From UBA6168 sp041741095 (GTDB lineage Bacteria > Bacteroidota > Bacteroidia > Chitinophagales > Saprospiraceae): 64,000 nucleotides of DNA. The first letter of the stretch is position 1. Each line of letters opens with the position of its first letter. This document shows, piece after piece, positions 1 through 6,974 of this stretch. Both the position numbers and the translations under genes were made by a program. The stretch is from NCBI GenBank assembly GCA_041741095.1, contig JBGSKQ010000068.1, positions 1 through 64,000 on the forward strand. The letters are read 5' to 3'. Below the pieces are notes generated by a model that did not search any database, had not been told where the DNA came from, and saw only the letters and a list, made by a program, of their open reading frames with translations.

Positions 1-7
1 CCCCCAA

Positions 8-25
8 TTCCGATAGCTATCGGAA
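8..25. repeat. 18-bp perfect palindrome (CCGATAGCTATCGG core)
   Basis: Perfect inverted repeat TTCCGATAGCTATCGGAA. Related palindromes occur at 10446-10464 and 21866-21883, always between genes, so this looks like one member of a small dispersed family. It is followed at about 40-55 by a GC-rich hairpin (GCCGCC/GGCGGC). Confidence 0.7.
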
Positions 26-129
26 CCTCCCCCCGACGAGCCGCCGGAGGCGGCGAGGAGGGGCGGAAGTAACGTAATAGGCTGTCCATATTATTAAATT
101 GCTTTCACTTTCTTCTGAAAATTTACAAG

Positions 130-166
130 AAGACCCAGTTGATAAATATTGACCGGGTCTTTTTTA
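130..166 (+). terminator. probable intrinsic terminator of a gene left of the window
   Basis: Seven-base-pair stem AAGACCC/GGGTCTT with an 18-nt loop, followed by a run of T. No gene is visible in 1-249, so the hairpin would end a plus-strand transcript that begins outside the window. The long loop keeps confidence moderate. Confidence 0.5.
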
Positions 167-213
167 TGGTTGGTAATTTCCCATTTCTTACAAACAATGT
201 AAAAGCACAACAT

Positions 214-221
214 TAGCTTTG
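214..221 (+). promoter_or_regulatory. TAnnTTTG -7 box (TAGCTTTG)
   Basis: Matches the Bacteroidota -7 consensus TAnnTTTG, 29 nt before the lipoprotein start at 250. No clear -33 TTG is present at the expected distance, so this is a single-box match. Confidence 0.4.
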
Positions 222-249
222 TCGCCGATTTCAAACCAAACATTATAAC

Positions 250-810
250 ATGAAACTGCATTTTACAAGCGTTATTTCTGTTTTTTTCTTGTTGCTCCTT
301 TCCAGTTGCTCCTTGTTCCAACCAGCCAGCAAGGGCAATCCCGATAATCCGCCCATTGACCGTGAAATCGGCCTCAGTGTTGGCAACATAGCACCGGACA
401 TCAGCTTGCCCAACCCCGATGGTAAAAAATTGAAGCTATCTTCCCTGCGAGGCAAGGTAGTCTTGATTGATTTTTGGGCCAGTTGGTGCGTTCCTTGCAG
501 GGCGCAGAACCCAACTATCGTAAGCGCATATCGCCGTTTTAAAAACGAGCAGTTCAAAAATGGAAAAGGCTTCGATGTCTTTAGCATTTCTATGGACGAG
601 GTGAAAGACAAGTGGGTAGCCGCCATCGCCAAAGACCAATTAGAATGGGAAAATAACGTCAGCGATTTGAAAGAAATGAATTCCGAAGCCGCTTCTGTTT
701 ATAATGTCCAGTTTTTGCCTTATAGCATATTGATAGATGGTGACGGGATTATCCTTGCCAAAGACATAGAGGCATTTGAATTGGAAAAGAAATTGGAGGA
801 ATTGAGGTAG
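250..810 (+). CDS. TlpA/ResA-like thioredoxin-fold lipoprotein
   Basis: 186 residues. The N-terminus is a lipoprotein signal (hydrophobic run, then LLSSC with the lipidated Cys at about 20), so the protein should sit in the envelope facing the periplasm. An AhpC/TSA-Redoxin domain follows from about residue 45. It carries the redox motif WCVPC in the context DFWASWCVPC and a cis-Pro region (FLPYSILID) near residue 155. Proteins of this type reduce or exchange disulfides of exported proteins, often in cytochrome c maturation or stress responses; the substrate cannot be told from sequence. It is monocistronic: a converging permease gene ends 36 nt downstream. The start is the first ATG after the TAGCTTTG box and gives an intact signal. 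Confidence 0.9.
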   Translation: MKLHFTSVISVFFLLLLSSCSLFQPASKGNPDNPPIDREIGLSVGNIAPDISLPNPDGKKLKLSSLRGKVVLIDFWASWCVPCRAQNPTIVSAYRRFKNEQFKNGKGFDVFSISMDEVKDKWVAAIAKDQLEWENNVSDLKEMNSEAASVYNVQFLPYSILIDGDGIILAKDIEAFELEKKLEELR

Positions 811-846
811 GAAATTAAGCAAAATATTGTGAAACCTATATTTCTT

Positions 847-2160
847 TTATTTTTTCCATTTAATAATATAATAAACCACAACCCCTGCACCCAACAGCAC
901 CAGCCCTGGCAAGGCTTGTGCTGGCCTTTCCAGAAAAGTATTGATGGCAAATGCAGCTGATATAATTACGAATATAATTGGTACAATTGGATAGCCCCAA
1001 GCACGGACTGGGCGCTTTTCATGTTTCAATTTTTTACGGAAAACAAATATGGCCGCTCCGGCCAAGCCCATAAAGGCAATATCCATGAAGGTAACGAAGG
1101 TGATAATTTCGTCAAATAATCCGCTAAAAAACAGTAAAACTGCCAAGGCCCATATTACCTGTAGCAACATAGCCACGATAGGCGTATTCCAGCGGGGATG
1201 GATATAGGCGAGTTGTTTGAAAAATATACCGTCTTTTGCCATCGCATAATATATCCTCGGTGCCGACATGGTATATATGCTGATGGTGCCAAATATAGAC
1301 AAGGCAATGGCAATGGCCACCGCTTTGCCTCCCCAGGGTGCAAGTGTCGCAACGGCATCCCCCGCTACCCTGGTGGTTTGTGCGATGGTGTCCAGCGGCA
1401 GCAGGAACATATAGGCCAAATTGACCAACAAATACGTCGCTGTTACAATTAAAACGCCCAAAAACATGGCCTTTGGCACGGTGCGGGAGGCGTCCACAGC
1501 CTCGCCTGCCACATAGGAGGCGTGGTGCCAACCACCTGCCGAAAATAGGACGCCAATCAGGCCCGTCAGCATGGCGGAAGTAAGGTTGGCAGGGATATTT
1601 TCTGCCAATGAAAAATCGAGCTTTACCTTGCTTGGTTCAAAATATATAAATCCAGCGACGATGATGCCGCCAATGGCCAGTAGTTTCAGGCCAGTAAATA
1701 GATTCGCCAGGCTCTGGCTCTTATTGACGCCCAAAATATTGAAACCCGTGAGCGAGAGCATGGTAAAAGCTGCAATGGCTGTTTTGGTATGCTCGCCCAT
1801 TTCCGGCACAAAGATTTTCATGTATTCGGCAAAGGCGACACAAAGCCCAGCCAGCGCCCCCGTATTGATGACCAGCAACGTGACCCAACCATAGAGGAAC
1901 CCCGCCAAGTCGCCGTAAGCTTCTTTGATATAGACATACACACCGCCAGATTTGGGGAATAGCCCACCTAACTCGCTGAAAGTCAGTGCACCAGTGAGCG
2001 CAATCAACCCACCCAAGGCCCATACGGCCAGCACGAGCGTTGCATTTGGCAAGGCGTTGACAATTTGTGCGGGGGTGACAAAAATGCCGGAACCGATACA
2101 GGCACCGACGGCTATCATCGTTAGTCCGTATAGGGTCAATTTTTTTTGAAGTTGGGCCAT
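847..2160 (-). CDS. APC-superfamily amino acid permease
   Basis: 437 residues, about twelve hydrophobic segments, the usual size for the amino acid-polyamine-organocation family. The diagnostic first helix is present (GACIGSGIFVTP, residues about 18-29), with the glycine-rich unwound stretch that binds the substrate's amino and carboxyl groups. Helix 6 contains LFSAGGWHHASYVAGE, the expected second unwound segment. It is an inner-membrane importer or exchanger of an amino acid; the sequence does not identify which one (LAT- and YfnA-like proteins are closest in appearance). A strong minus-strand terminator at 2245-2297 separates it from the small gene upstream, so it probably has its own promoter in 2161-2244. 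It converges with the lipoprotein gene ending at 810. Confidence 0.9.
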   Translation of the reverse strand: MAQLQKKLTLYGLTMIAVGACIGSGIFVTPAQIVNALPNATLVLAVWALGGLIALTGALTFSELGGLFPKSGGVYVYIKEAYGDLAGFLYGWVTLLVINTGALAGLCVAFAEYMKIFVPEMGEHTKTAIAAFTMLSLTGFNILGVNKSQSLANLFTGLKLLAIGGIIVAGFIYFEPSKVKLDFSLAENIPANLTSAMLTGLIGVLFSAGGWHHASYVAGEAVDASRTVPKAMFLGVLIVTATYLLVNLAYMFLLPLDTIAQTTRVAGDAVATLAPWGGKAVAIAIALSIFGTISIYTMSAPRIYYAMAKDGIFFKQLAYIHPRWNTPIVAMLLQVIWALAVLLFFSGLFDEIITFVTFMDIAFMGLAGAAIFVFRKKLKHEKRPVRAWGYPIVPIIFVIISAAFAINTFLERPAQALPGLVLLGAGVVVYYIIKWKK

Positions 2161-2244
2161 TGCTTGTTCGATTTTGGGGCAAGATAGGTATCGAGGTGGG
2201 ATTGCGGCATATTTTTACTGCCAAGTGAAGGCTGGGCCACCAAC

Positions 2245-2297
2245 AAAAAAGGCGTAGCTGGTCAGTCGCCGTTGTTGGCAACTGACCAGTACTACGC
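2245..2297 (-). terminator. intrinsic terminator (minus strand)
   Basis: Long hairpin: GCGTAG plus CTGGTCAGT (2252-2266) pair with ACTGACCAG and CTACGC (2281-2297), with a 2-nt bulge. On the minus strand it is followed by TTTTTT (2250-2245). It lies 30 nt after the small membrane protein gene ending at 2327. Confidence 0.8.
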
Positions 2298-2326
2298 TTC
2301 CCCTGCATTATATTCACTACTTACAA

Positions 2327-2488
2327 TTAATCGTTGAATATGAAGAAATACATACCAATAGCTCCGACGACCATCATCAATATGGGAAATAAGTGGTCGT
2401 ATATTGTTGATTTAATATGGTGCGAATTGAATTTTTCAACGGCGCAGCCATTGGTTTCCGAAAAGGTGGATGGTAATTGTTCTTTCAT
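2327..2488 (-). CDS. small single-span membrane protein A (53 aa), unknown function
   Basis: Begins MKEQLPSTF and ends with a hydrophobic segment containing LFPILMMVVGAIGMYFF, close to the C-terminus. There is no signal peptide. The N-terminal 30 residues are hydrophilic and should lie in the cytoplasm or periplasm with a C-terminal tail anchor. The start at 2488 was preferred over upstream in-frame Met codons because those lie in the region of the promoter and conserved leader (2561-2656), and because the next small gene (2751-2909) encodes a recognisable paralogue of exactly this length (LFPILLILVGIIG). It has its own promoter (2625-2656) and terminator (2245-2297). No family is recognised; reality rests on paralogy and flanking signals. 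Confidence 0.65.
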   Translation of the reverse strand: MKEQLPSTFSETNGCAVEKFNSHHIKSTIYDHLFPILMMVVGAIGMYFFIFND

Positions 2489-2560
2489 GGATACGGAATT
2501 TTCTTTAACAATTGATTGAATAATGGTTGTTATAGTGCTTGAATTCCGCCTTGTATAGAA

Positions 2561-2590
2561 GTGTTTTTGTTTTTTTGTTAGCCCCTGAAA
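2561..2590 (-). promoter_or_regulatory. conserved 5'-leader element, copy A
   Basis: A 30-nt stretch (plus strand GTGTTTTTGTTTTTTTGTTA then GCCCCTGAAA) nearly identical to 3051-3080. It lies between the predicted promoter (2625-2656) and the start at 2488, so it would be in the 5'UTR. The copy at 3051 lies upstream of the paralogous gene. Confidence 0.55.
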
Positions 2591-2624
2591 TAAAACAACA
2601 GATGCTGTTTGATAATTGATGGTG

Positions 2625-2656
2625 CAAAGATACGGAGGCTTCCATCCTGTGGACAA
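2625..2656 (-). promoter_or_regulatory. Bacteroidota-type promoter TTG-N21-TATCTTTG
   Basis: Read on the minus strand: TTG at 2656-2654, 21 nt spacer, then TATCTTTG at 2632-2625. This fits the -33/-7 arrangement of Bacteroidota primary sigma promoters. Predicted start is about 2618, giving a leader of roughly 130 nt for small membrane protein A. Confidence 0.6.
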
Positions 2657-2750
2657 CGGTTCAAAAGCCTAAATTGAATTGGGGTTTATGCTTAGAAGGT
2701 ATAGGTGAAAACACCTATCTTGTTTCCAAACAATGGCAATTAAAATTACC

Positions 2751-2909
2751 TCAAAAATCTACCATAAAAAGGCAAAGCCCAATGATGCCGACCAAGATCA
2801 GCAATATCGGAAACAACAGTTCAATAACAGGTGCCCTTAATGCAATGGTAGATAGTTGTGTTTTGGCCGAATCTTCGGCAGTCGGAAATGAGTTTTGAGT
2901 GTTTTTCAT
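2751..2909 (-). CDS. small single-span membrane protein B (52 aa), paralogue of A
   Basis: Begins MKNTQNSFPTAEDS; the hydrophobic tail contains LFPILLILVGIIGLCLFMV. Aligned with protein A it shares a leading MK, a Ser/Thr-rich hydrophilic half, LFPIL and the GxIG core, and ends one residue shorter. An ATG two codons upstream (2915) is an alternative start. The two genes lie in the same orientation 262 nt apart and each has a copy of the same leader element upstream. No known family was recognised. A C-terminal membrane tail and a soluble N-terminus suggest a small accessory subunit or regulator of a membrane complex, but that is inference. Confidence 0.65.
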   Translation of the reverse strand: MKNTQNSFPTAEDSAKTQLSTIALRAPVIELLFPILLILVGIIGLCLFMVDF

Positions 2910-3050
2910 TGACATGTAAATTCATGGGTTATTGTTATAGTTTAATCGCAAGGCATTGAATGCCAAATTAGTGCATGTTCACATATTTGATTTCAGTAAA
3001 TAAAAAACGGGAGGCCGTTTTAGGCCGCTTTTCCAGGCGATGCCAAATGG

Positions 3051-3080
3051 GTGTTTTTGTTTTTAAATAGCCCCTAAAAA
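3051..3080 (-). promoter_or_regulatory. conserved 5'-leader element, copy B
   Basis: Plus-strand GTGTTTTTGTTTTTAAATAG then CCCCTAAAAA; differs from 2561-2590 by a few bases and a one-base gap. It lies 142 nt upstream of the small gene B start. Confidence 0.55.
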
Positions 3081-3314
3081 AAATTACCCGAAAGTTGTTC
3101 TTGCACCAACGGTAGAAATACAGGTTGAGTTGTTTGCCCAGCATTGGCCTAAAACGTTCTATTGAAAAAGGGGATTTTTCGCAGCATTTCTATATTCATA
3201 AATAAATGAAATAGCTTTCTCATTTCTTACAAATATATCCTTGCGCATTAACTGAAGCATTTCAGATGGTCATTAATGACGCTTACAAAGATGAAATTCC
3301 AACCCTCGGATGTG

Positions 3315-3330
3315 GGTGATAAAAATCACC
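3315..3330. promoter_or_regulatory. CRP/FNR-like operator GTGA-N6-TCAC
   Basis: GGTGATAAAAATCACC, a perfect 6-4-6 inverted repeat containing GTGA-N6-TCAC, the half-site arrangement used by CRP/FNR-family activators. It is 118 nt upstream of the DUF305 gene at 3448. No regulator gene of that family lies in the window. Confidence 0.4.
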
Positions 3331-3447
3331 TATCTGAATGCAAAAAAATCACCCGGCATCATGTCGGCATGGACGTTTGGTGCCTTGTCTGAACATTTGC
3401 GAATTGGAAACTTTGTTAAAGAAGATGTGAATTAAAATATAAGACAA

Positions 3448-3891
3448 ATGGCCTACAAAAAATTATTGTTGACATTATTTATTTCCTTCATCACCATGTA
3501 TGCGGTCATGTTTTTAAACTTGGACGATGCAAATCATATTTATTTGAGCCTGACAAGAGCTTACATGGCGCTCCTTATGGTAACGCCAATGGCGGTCACC
3601 ATGCTCCTGATGATGGGCAGCATGTATCCCAACAAAAAATTGAACAGAATAGCCGTCATTGCCAGCATCGCCGTATTTGCATTGGCCCTTTTTTGCTTGC
3701 GGGAACAAAAACCCATTGGGGACATACAATACATGAAAGCGATGATCCCACACCATTCTTCTGCCATTTTGACCAGTAAAAATGCCAACATCTCAGACCC
3801 GGAAGTAAGGAATTTGGCAGATCAGATCATCCGTTCACAGGAAGAAGAGATTGCCCAAATGAAAAGCATTTTAGAACGGATGAAAGATTGA
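3448..3891 (+). CDS. DUF305-domain membrane protein
   Basis: 147 residues. Three hydrophobic segments (about 7-25, 38-58, 66-84) are followed by a soluble helical tail containing the DUF305 signature MIPHHSSAI (about 97-105) and the late IIRSQEEEIAQM. The HH pair and acidic helices of this ferritin-like fold are usually linked to metal, often copper, binding; the role here is not proven. Full-length DUF305 proteins normally have two such helical halves. Here the first is replaced by membrane spans, as in a known membrane-bound subclass. A possible CRP/FNR-type site lies 118 nt upstream. The gene stands alone, with 265 nt before the next gene and no terminator seen. Confidence 0.85.
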   Translation: MAYKKLLLTLFISFITMYAVMFLNLDDANHIYLSLTRAYMALLMVTPMAVTMLLMMGSMYPNKKLNRIAVIASIAVFALALFCLREQKPIGDIQYMKAMIPHHSSAILTSKNANISDPEVRNLADQIIRSQEEEIAQMKSILERMKD

Positions 3892-4156
3892 AACGCTTGT
3901 TTGAAAATATTTTTCAAAAACATATCCTTTTTGGTAACGCATTAATGTTTTCCTTGATAAACGCTCGAATAACAACCTACAATTCTATTGCTGCGCAGCA
4001 AAAAGGCGGATGGCGAAAAGCCTTTTTAAATGTATGGTTTCTGATGTTTGAAAATGGATTTGAGCCTCTTTGCTTGAATTAATTTACCAACATCGAATAT
4101 CCAACATCCAACAACAATAGAGTAGCCAATCATTCAAATATTAAAACCGTCTAATC

Positions 4157-6226
4157 ATGGCAACCCAAAAAAAGGAGACTGCCCAACACAGGGAGCAGTT
4201 CCAAGCACTCATTTTGCAAAACCCCAACTACTTCGGCAACTTATCGGAAGCAGGCGTGAAAACAGCGCCTAAAGCAGTCTTGAGCATCGTTGGAAATACC
4301 AGTTATGAAGAACTGAAGTGCATCAGCTACCACCCCGAAACCCGTAAGCTCGAAGCCACCGTCCTGCTCAAACAAACGGGCGGCTACGGCGGTACTTACT
4401 GCACGGGCGGCACCAGGGAATACGTCCGATTTTATGTGGACTACGACCGCACCGGCAACTGGGTGGACGAGGGCCTGGCCAGTTTTGATTCCTACAGCCT
4501 GGGTTTCAACGACGACCTGAGCTATTCCCTCCAGGTCATCATTGATCCAAAAAAGCGCAAATGCTGCAAAAATGGGGCGGTGCTGCCCCGTGTGCGGGCT
4601 ATCTTGAGCTGGAACGTTGCACCGCCTGCCAACCAGCCCAATTGGCTGCCCGTGTGGGGCAACCGCAAGGAGGTAAACATCCAGATCGAACCCCGCCACG
4701 ACATCTTTTGCTACATCACGGACTTCTTGCCCAAATTTGAAATTGACCCTTCCAAATTTGAAAAACTCATTGAAGCGGTGAACCCTCCGTTCCCGATTCC
4801 AGGCCCGGACCCAGCGCCATTTCAGGAACTTAACCTGCTGGAAGTCAAGCAATTGTACAAAGGAAAGGTAGAGGAAAACCGTTTCGCTGCACCCTTCGTG
4901 CAAAAAGCGCTGATGGCGAACAACCTCAGCATTTTTGAGCAATCCGTGGTGGACTTCCCCTCCATTGCCGATTTCATTTTGAAAACCAAATTCAACACTT
5001 CTTTTGAAGAAGTGACCTGCGTGGGTTTGAACAAAGACCTCAGCACGCTGAATGCTACCGTGGTGGTGAAAAAATCCAACGGCTACAGTGGCGGCCTTTG
5101 CGACAGCGGCAGCAGGGAGTACATCGCCTTTTACATGGACTTTGGCAGCGGATGGCAGTACATGGGCACCAAATTCGTGGAGGTACACGACATCAGCGGC
5201 ATTCCCGCCGATGGCATTCATTATAATGTATCCCAAAAAGTGGTGCTCGACGCCCATCAAAAAGAGTGGTGCAAGGCAGGCAAGGCCAAGGTCAGGGCTA
5301 TCCTGTCGTGGAACGTGGCGCCGCCGCCATCCCAGCCCGACTACGTGGCCCCCTGGGGCGACCGGGAAGACAGCTATGTGGAAATCAAGCCGCTGCCCAA
5401 GGGCGTGACCCCTGGCCTTACCAAAATCAACCTCGACACCCTCGGCTCCATGCCCGTCGAATTGATCAATGCAGCAGGGTACGCAACGGGCGAAAATTTC
5501 GTCGGAATGAAGGCCCAGGACAGCCCCTTCGACGGCGTGACCCGCTTCAACGGCGTGGTACTTTTTGCCCCGGCATTTCCGATGAAATACCGCATCCTGA
5601 TGCAAGAACCGGACAGCGCCATCGCCAACCCGCTGGTGAACAACGTGGTTATCCGCCGCTCCGGCATCCCAGGCACCACCACGCTCGTGCCAGACAGCGA
5701 CGGCTGGATGACTTATTACAACGACAGTGTGGAGGATTTCCTCGGCAGCTTCTCGCCCAGCAAGGAAGGCCGCCATTTTGTGACCATTGAGGTGAAAAAT
5801 GCGCTGACCAATGTGCAGTACCTTTCCAGCGGTGCCGTGCCGTTCATGGTGGACAAAACCGCCCCGGACATGGACATCGAAATCACCAATGGCAGCGGCA
5901 ATTGCGGCAAGTTTACCGTCGGTGAAACCATCCAGGGCAGCTTCTCCATGAGCGATGCGCACCCGCTGTCCCTCAGCCTGAGCGTGACGCCCGCCGAGGA
6001 AGCCAACGGTGCCCGCCCGACCATTGACGGCAGCGGCGGACTTTCTTCCCTCAGCTTCCCGCTGACCCTCTCCGGCACTGGCACTTCCGGCACCTGGTCA
6101 TTGGATACGAGCGGCATGATGCCTTGTGGCTACAACGTCAGGATTGACGGCGTGGACAGGACTATTGTACACAGCAGCGCCATTGGCCACCGCAACAACG
6201 ACATCGAAGGCTTTTGCCTGGATTAA
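4157..6226 (+). CDS. large protein with an internal tandem duplication, function unknown
   Basis: 689 residues, not assignable to a family by eye. Residues about 41-178 and 273-412 are copies of one module. Each contains three matching cysteine positions (C55/C288, C82/C315, C137/C372), a GGTREY or SGSREY strand, and the block RAILSWNVAPP followed by a Trp-Gly end (VWGNR / PWGDR). The modules are joined by a Pro-rich linker (PFPIPGPDPAP). The C-terminal 270 residues look like beta-sandwich repeats (PFMVDKTAPDMDIEIT is typical of Ig-like adhesin or filament domains). There is no signal peptide, lipobox or type IX tail, although the cysteine-rich beta modules look extracellular. The gene is GC-rich relative to its flanks and is followed by its own terminator. 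Confidence 0.85.
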   Translation: MATQKKETAQHREQFQALILQNPNYFGNLSEAGVKTAPKAVLSIVGNTSYEELKCISYHPETRKLEATVLLKQTGGYGGTYCTGGTREYVRFYVDYDRTGNWVDEGLASFDSYSLGFNDDLSYSLQVIIDPKKRKCCKNGAVLPRVRAILSWNVAPPANQPNWLPVWGNRKEVNIQIEPRHDIFCYITDFLPKFEIDPSKFEKLIEAVNPPFPIPGPDPAPFQELNLLEVKQLYKGKVEENRFAAPFVQKALMANNLSIFEQSVVDFPSIADFILKTKFNTSFEEVTCVGLNKDLSTLNATVVVKKSNGYSGGLCDSGSREYIAFYMDFGSGWQYMGTKFVEVHDISGIPADGIHYNVSQKVVLDAHQKEWCKAGKAKVRAILSWNVAPPPSQPDYVAPWGDREDSYVEIKPLPKGVTPGLTKINLDTLGSMPVELINAAGYATGENFVGMKAQDSPFDGVTRFNGVVLFAPAFPMKYRILMQEPDSAIANPLVNNVVIRRSGIPGTTTLVPDSDGWMTYYNDSVEDFLGSFSPSKEGRHFVTIEVKNALTNVQYLSSGAVPFMVDKTAPDMDIEITNGSGNCGKFTVGETIQGSFSMSDAHPLSLSLSVTPAEEANGARPTIDGSGGLSSLSFPLTLSGTGTSGTWSLDTSGMMPCGYNVRIDGVDRTIVHSSAIGHRNNDIEGFCLD

Positions 6227-6269
6227 TGATTAGGGTTTTAGGTGTTTTTTGACCCCTGAAGCTGAAATA

Positions 6270-6302
6270 GCGCCGCTGGCTTATGCTGGCGGTGCTTTTT
6301 TG
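6270..6302 (+). terminator. intrinsic terminator
   Basis: Stem GCGCCGC/GCGGTGC (6270-6276 with 6289-6295, one G-T pair), further pairing inside, then TTTTTTT. It lies 43 nt after the stop of the 689-residue protein gene. Confidence 0.75.
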
Positions 6303-6368
6303 TTGTTGGCTTTTTGCTTTGGGAAAACAGCTATTAGCAAATGGCTAATTTCCAGCAGCCAATAACCC

Positions 6369-6719
6369 TTACTTCTTCTTCCGTTTCTTTGACCGCACCG
6401 CTACTTCCACTGCACCTTCCACCCATTCGGCGAGTTTGCTTTTATCAGCGACGATATGTTCCGGCACAGTCCAATAAGGCATGGTGTGCGGCTTTCCCCG
6501 CATTTCCATTTCAAAAGGCGAACTGCCTACTGCTTCGAAGGCGGCCTGGTTGGCTTCGTCCACTTTCAGGCGGAAGGTATCCCCATCGCTCATGATGGCG
6601 CCCCACATGGCATCGTTGCGAAAGAAGCCGATGCCGCCAAACATTTTTTTGTAGGTAAAATCTTCAACTTCGGGCAGTTGCTCCAATAAATAGTCGAGGT
6701 ATTCCTTTTTGACAGCCAT
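6369..6719 (-). CDS. TfoX/Sxy N-terminal-domain protein
   Basis: 116 residues forming one TfoX-N domain. The hallmark is KKMFGGIGFFRNDAMWGAI (about 24-42), followed by the beta-strand FRLKVDEAN and the tail block PHTMPYWTVPEHI. A very basic C-terminus ends in KKRKKK. In gammaproteobacteria Sxy pairs a TfoX-N with a TfoX-C domain to activate competence genes with CRP. Stand-alone TfoX-N proteins such as this are widespread in Bacteroidota, and a competence role should not be assumed. It is the only gene on its transcript, transcribed toward the converging terminator at 6270-6302. Confidence 0.88.
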   Translation of the reverse strand: MAVKKEYLDYLLEQLPEVEDFTYKKMFGGIGFFRNDAMWGAIMSDGDTFRLKVDEANQAAFEAVGSSPFEMEMRGKPHTMPYWTVPEHIVADKSKLAEWVEGAVEVAVRSKKRKKK

Positions 6720-6850
6720 GGTGAGATAGGTTTGGTTTGTAAATTGAACCGCAAAATAGTGGATTTTCCAAAGTATTTCCCATTCCCCTCAAACAATAAG
6801 AGGGGAACACGCAGCCCGCATGCCCCCTCTCTTACACCCGTTTAGTAAAA

Positions 6851-6881
6851 GTTTTGTCCCAATAATCAAATGGGACAAAAC
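6851..6881. repeat. 11-bp-stem hairpin
   Basis: GTTTTGTCCCA (6851-6861) pairs perfectly with TGGGACAAAAC (6871-6881) around a 9-nt loop. Together with 6898-6930 it forms a double hairpin after the TPR gene, and could help end that minus-strand transcript. Confidence 0.55.
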
Positions 6882-6897
6882 CCATTGTTGATTGCCC

Positions 6898-6930
6898 AAC
6901 GTCGGGGAGGTTTTAAACCTCCCCGACGTT
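6898..6930. repeat. 33-bp perfect hairpin repeat (16-1-16), copy 1
   Basis: Arms AACGTCGGGGAGGTTT and its exact complement around a single central T. It shares both ends and the centre with 16060-16092, and the internal differences are compensated in both arms. It lies 44 nt past the stop of the TPR gene. Confidence 0.85.
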
Positions 6931-6974
6931 ACCCCCTCCTCACCTCCTGACGATACCTTCCCCATCATCCCCGC

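Larger units (their letters stand above)
2916..3447. other. 532-bp gene-free region between divergent genes
   Basis: No convincing coding frame. It holds the second leader element (3051-3080), a minus-strand TATATTTG box (3237-3230, no matching -33), a perfect 12-bp palindrome GTCATTAATGAC (3269-3280), and a CRP/FNR-like site (3315-3330). It should contain the promoters of small gene B (leftward) and the DUF305 gene (rightward). Confidence 0.6.

Noticed and set aside
4241..5962. 573-codon open frame on the minus strand
   Set aside because: Antisense shadow of the 689-residue gene: His/Val/Gly-biased composition without domains, created by GC-rich codons of the real frame.
6898..6930. Phage or integron attachment site
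   Set aside because: No integrase, cassette or tRNA end is nearby, and the second copy lies inside a gene; a dispersed hairpin element fits better.
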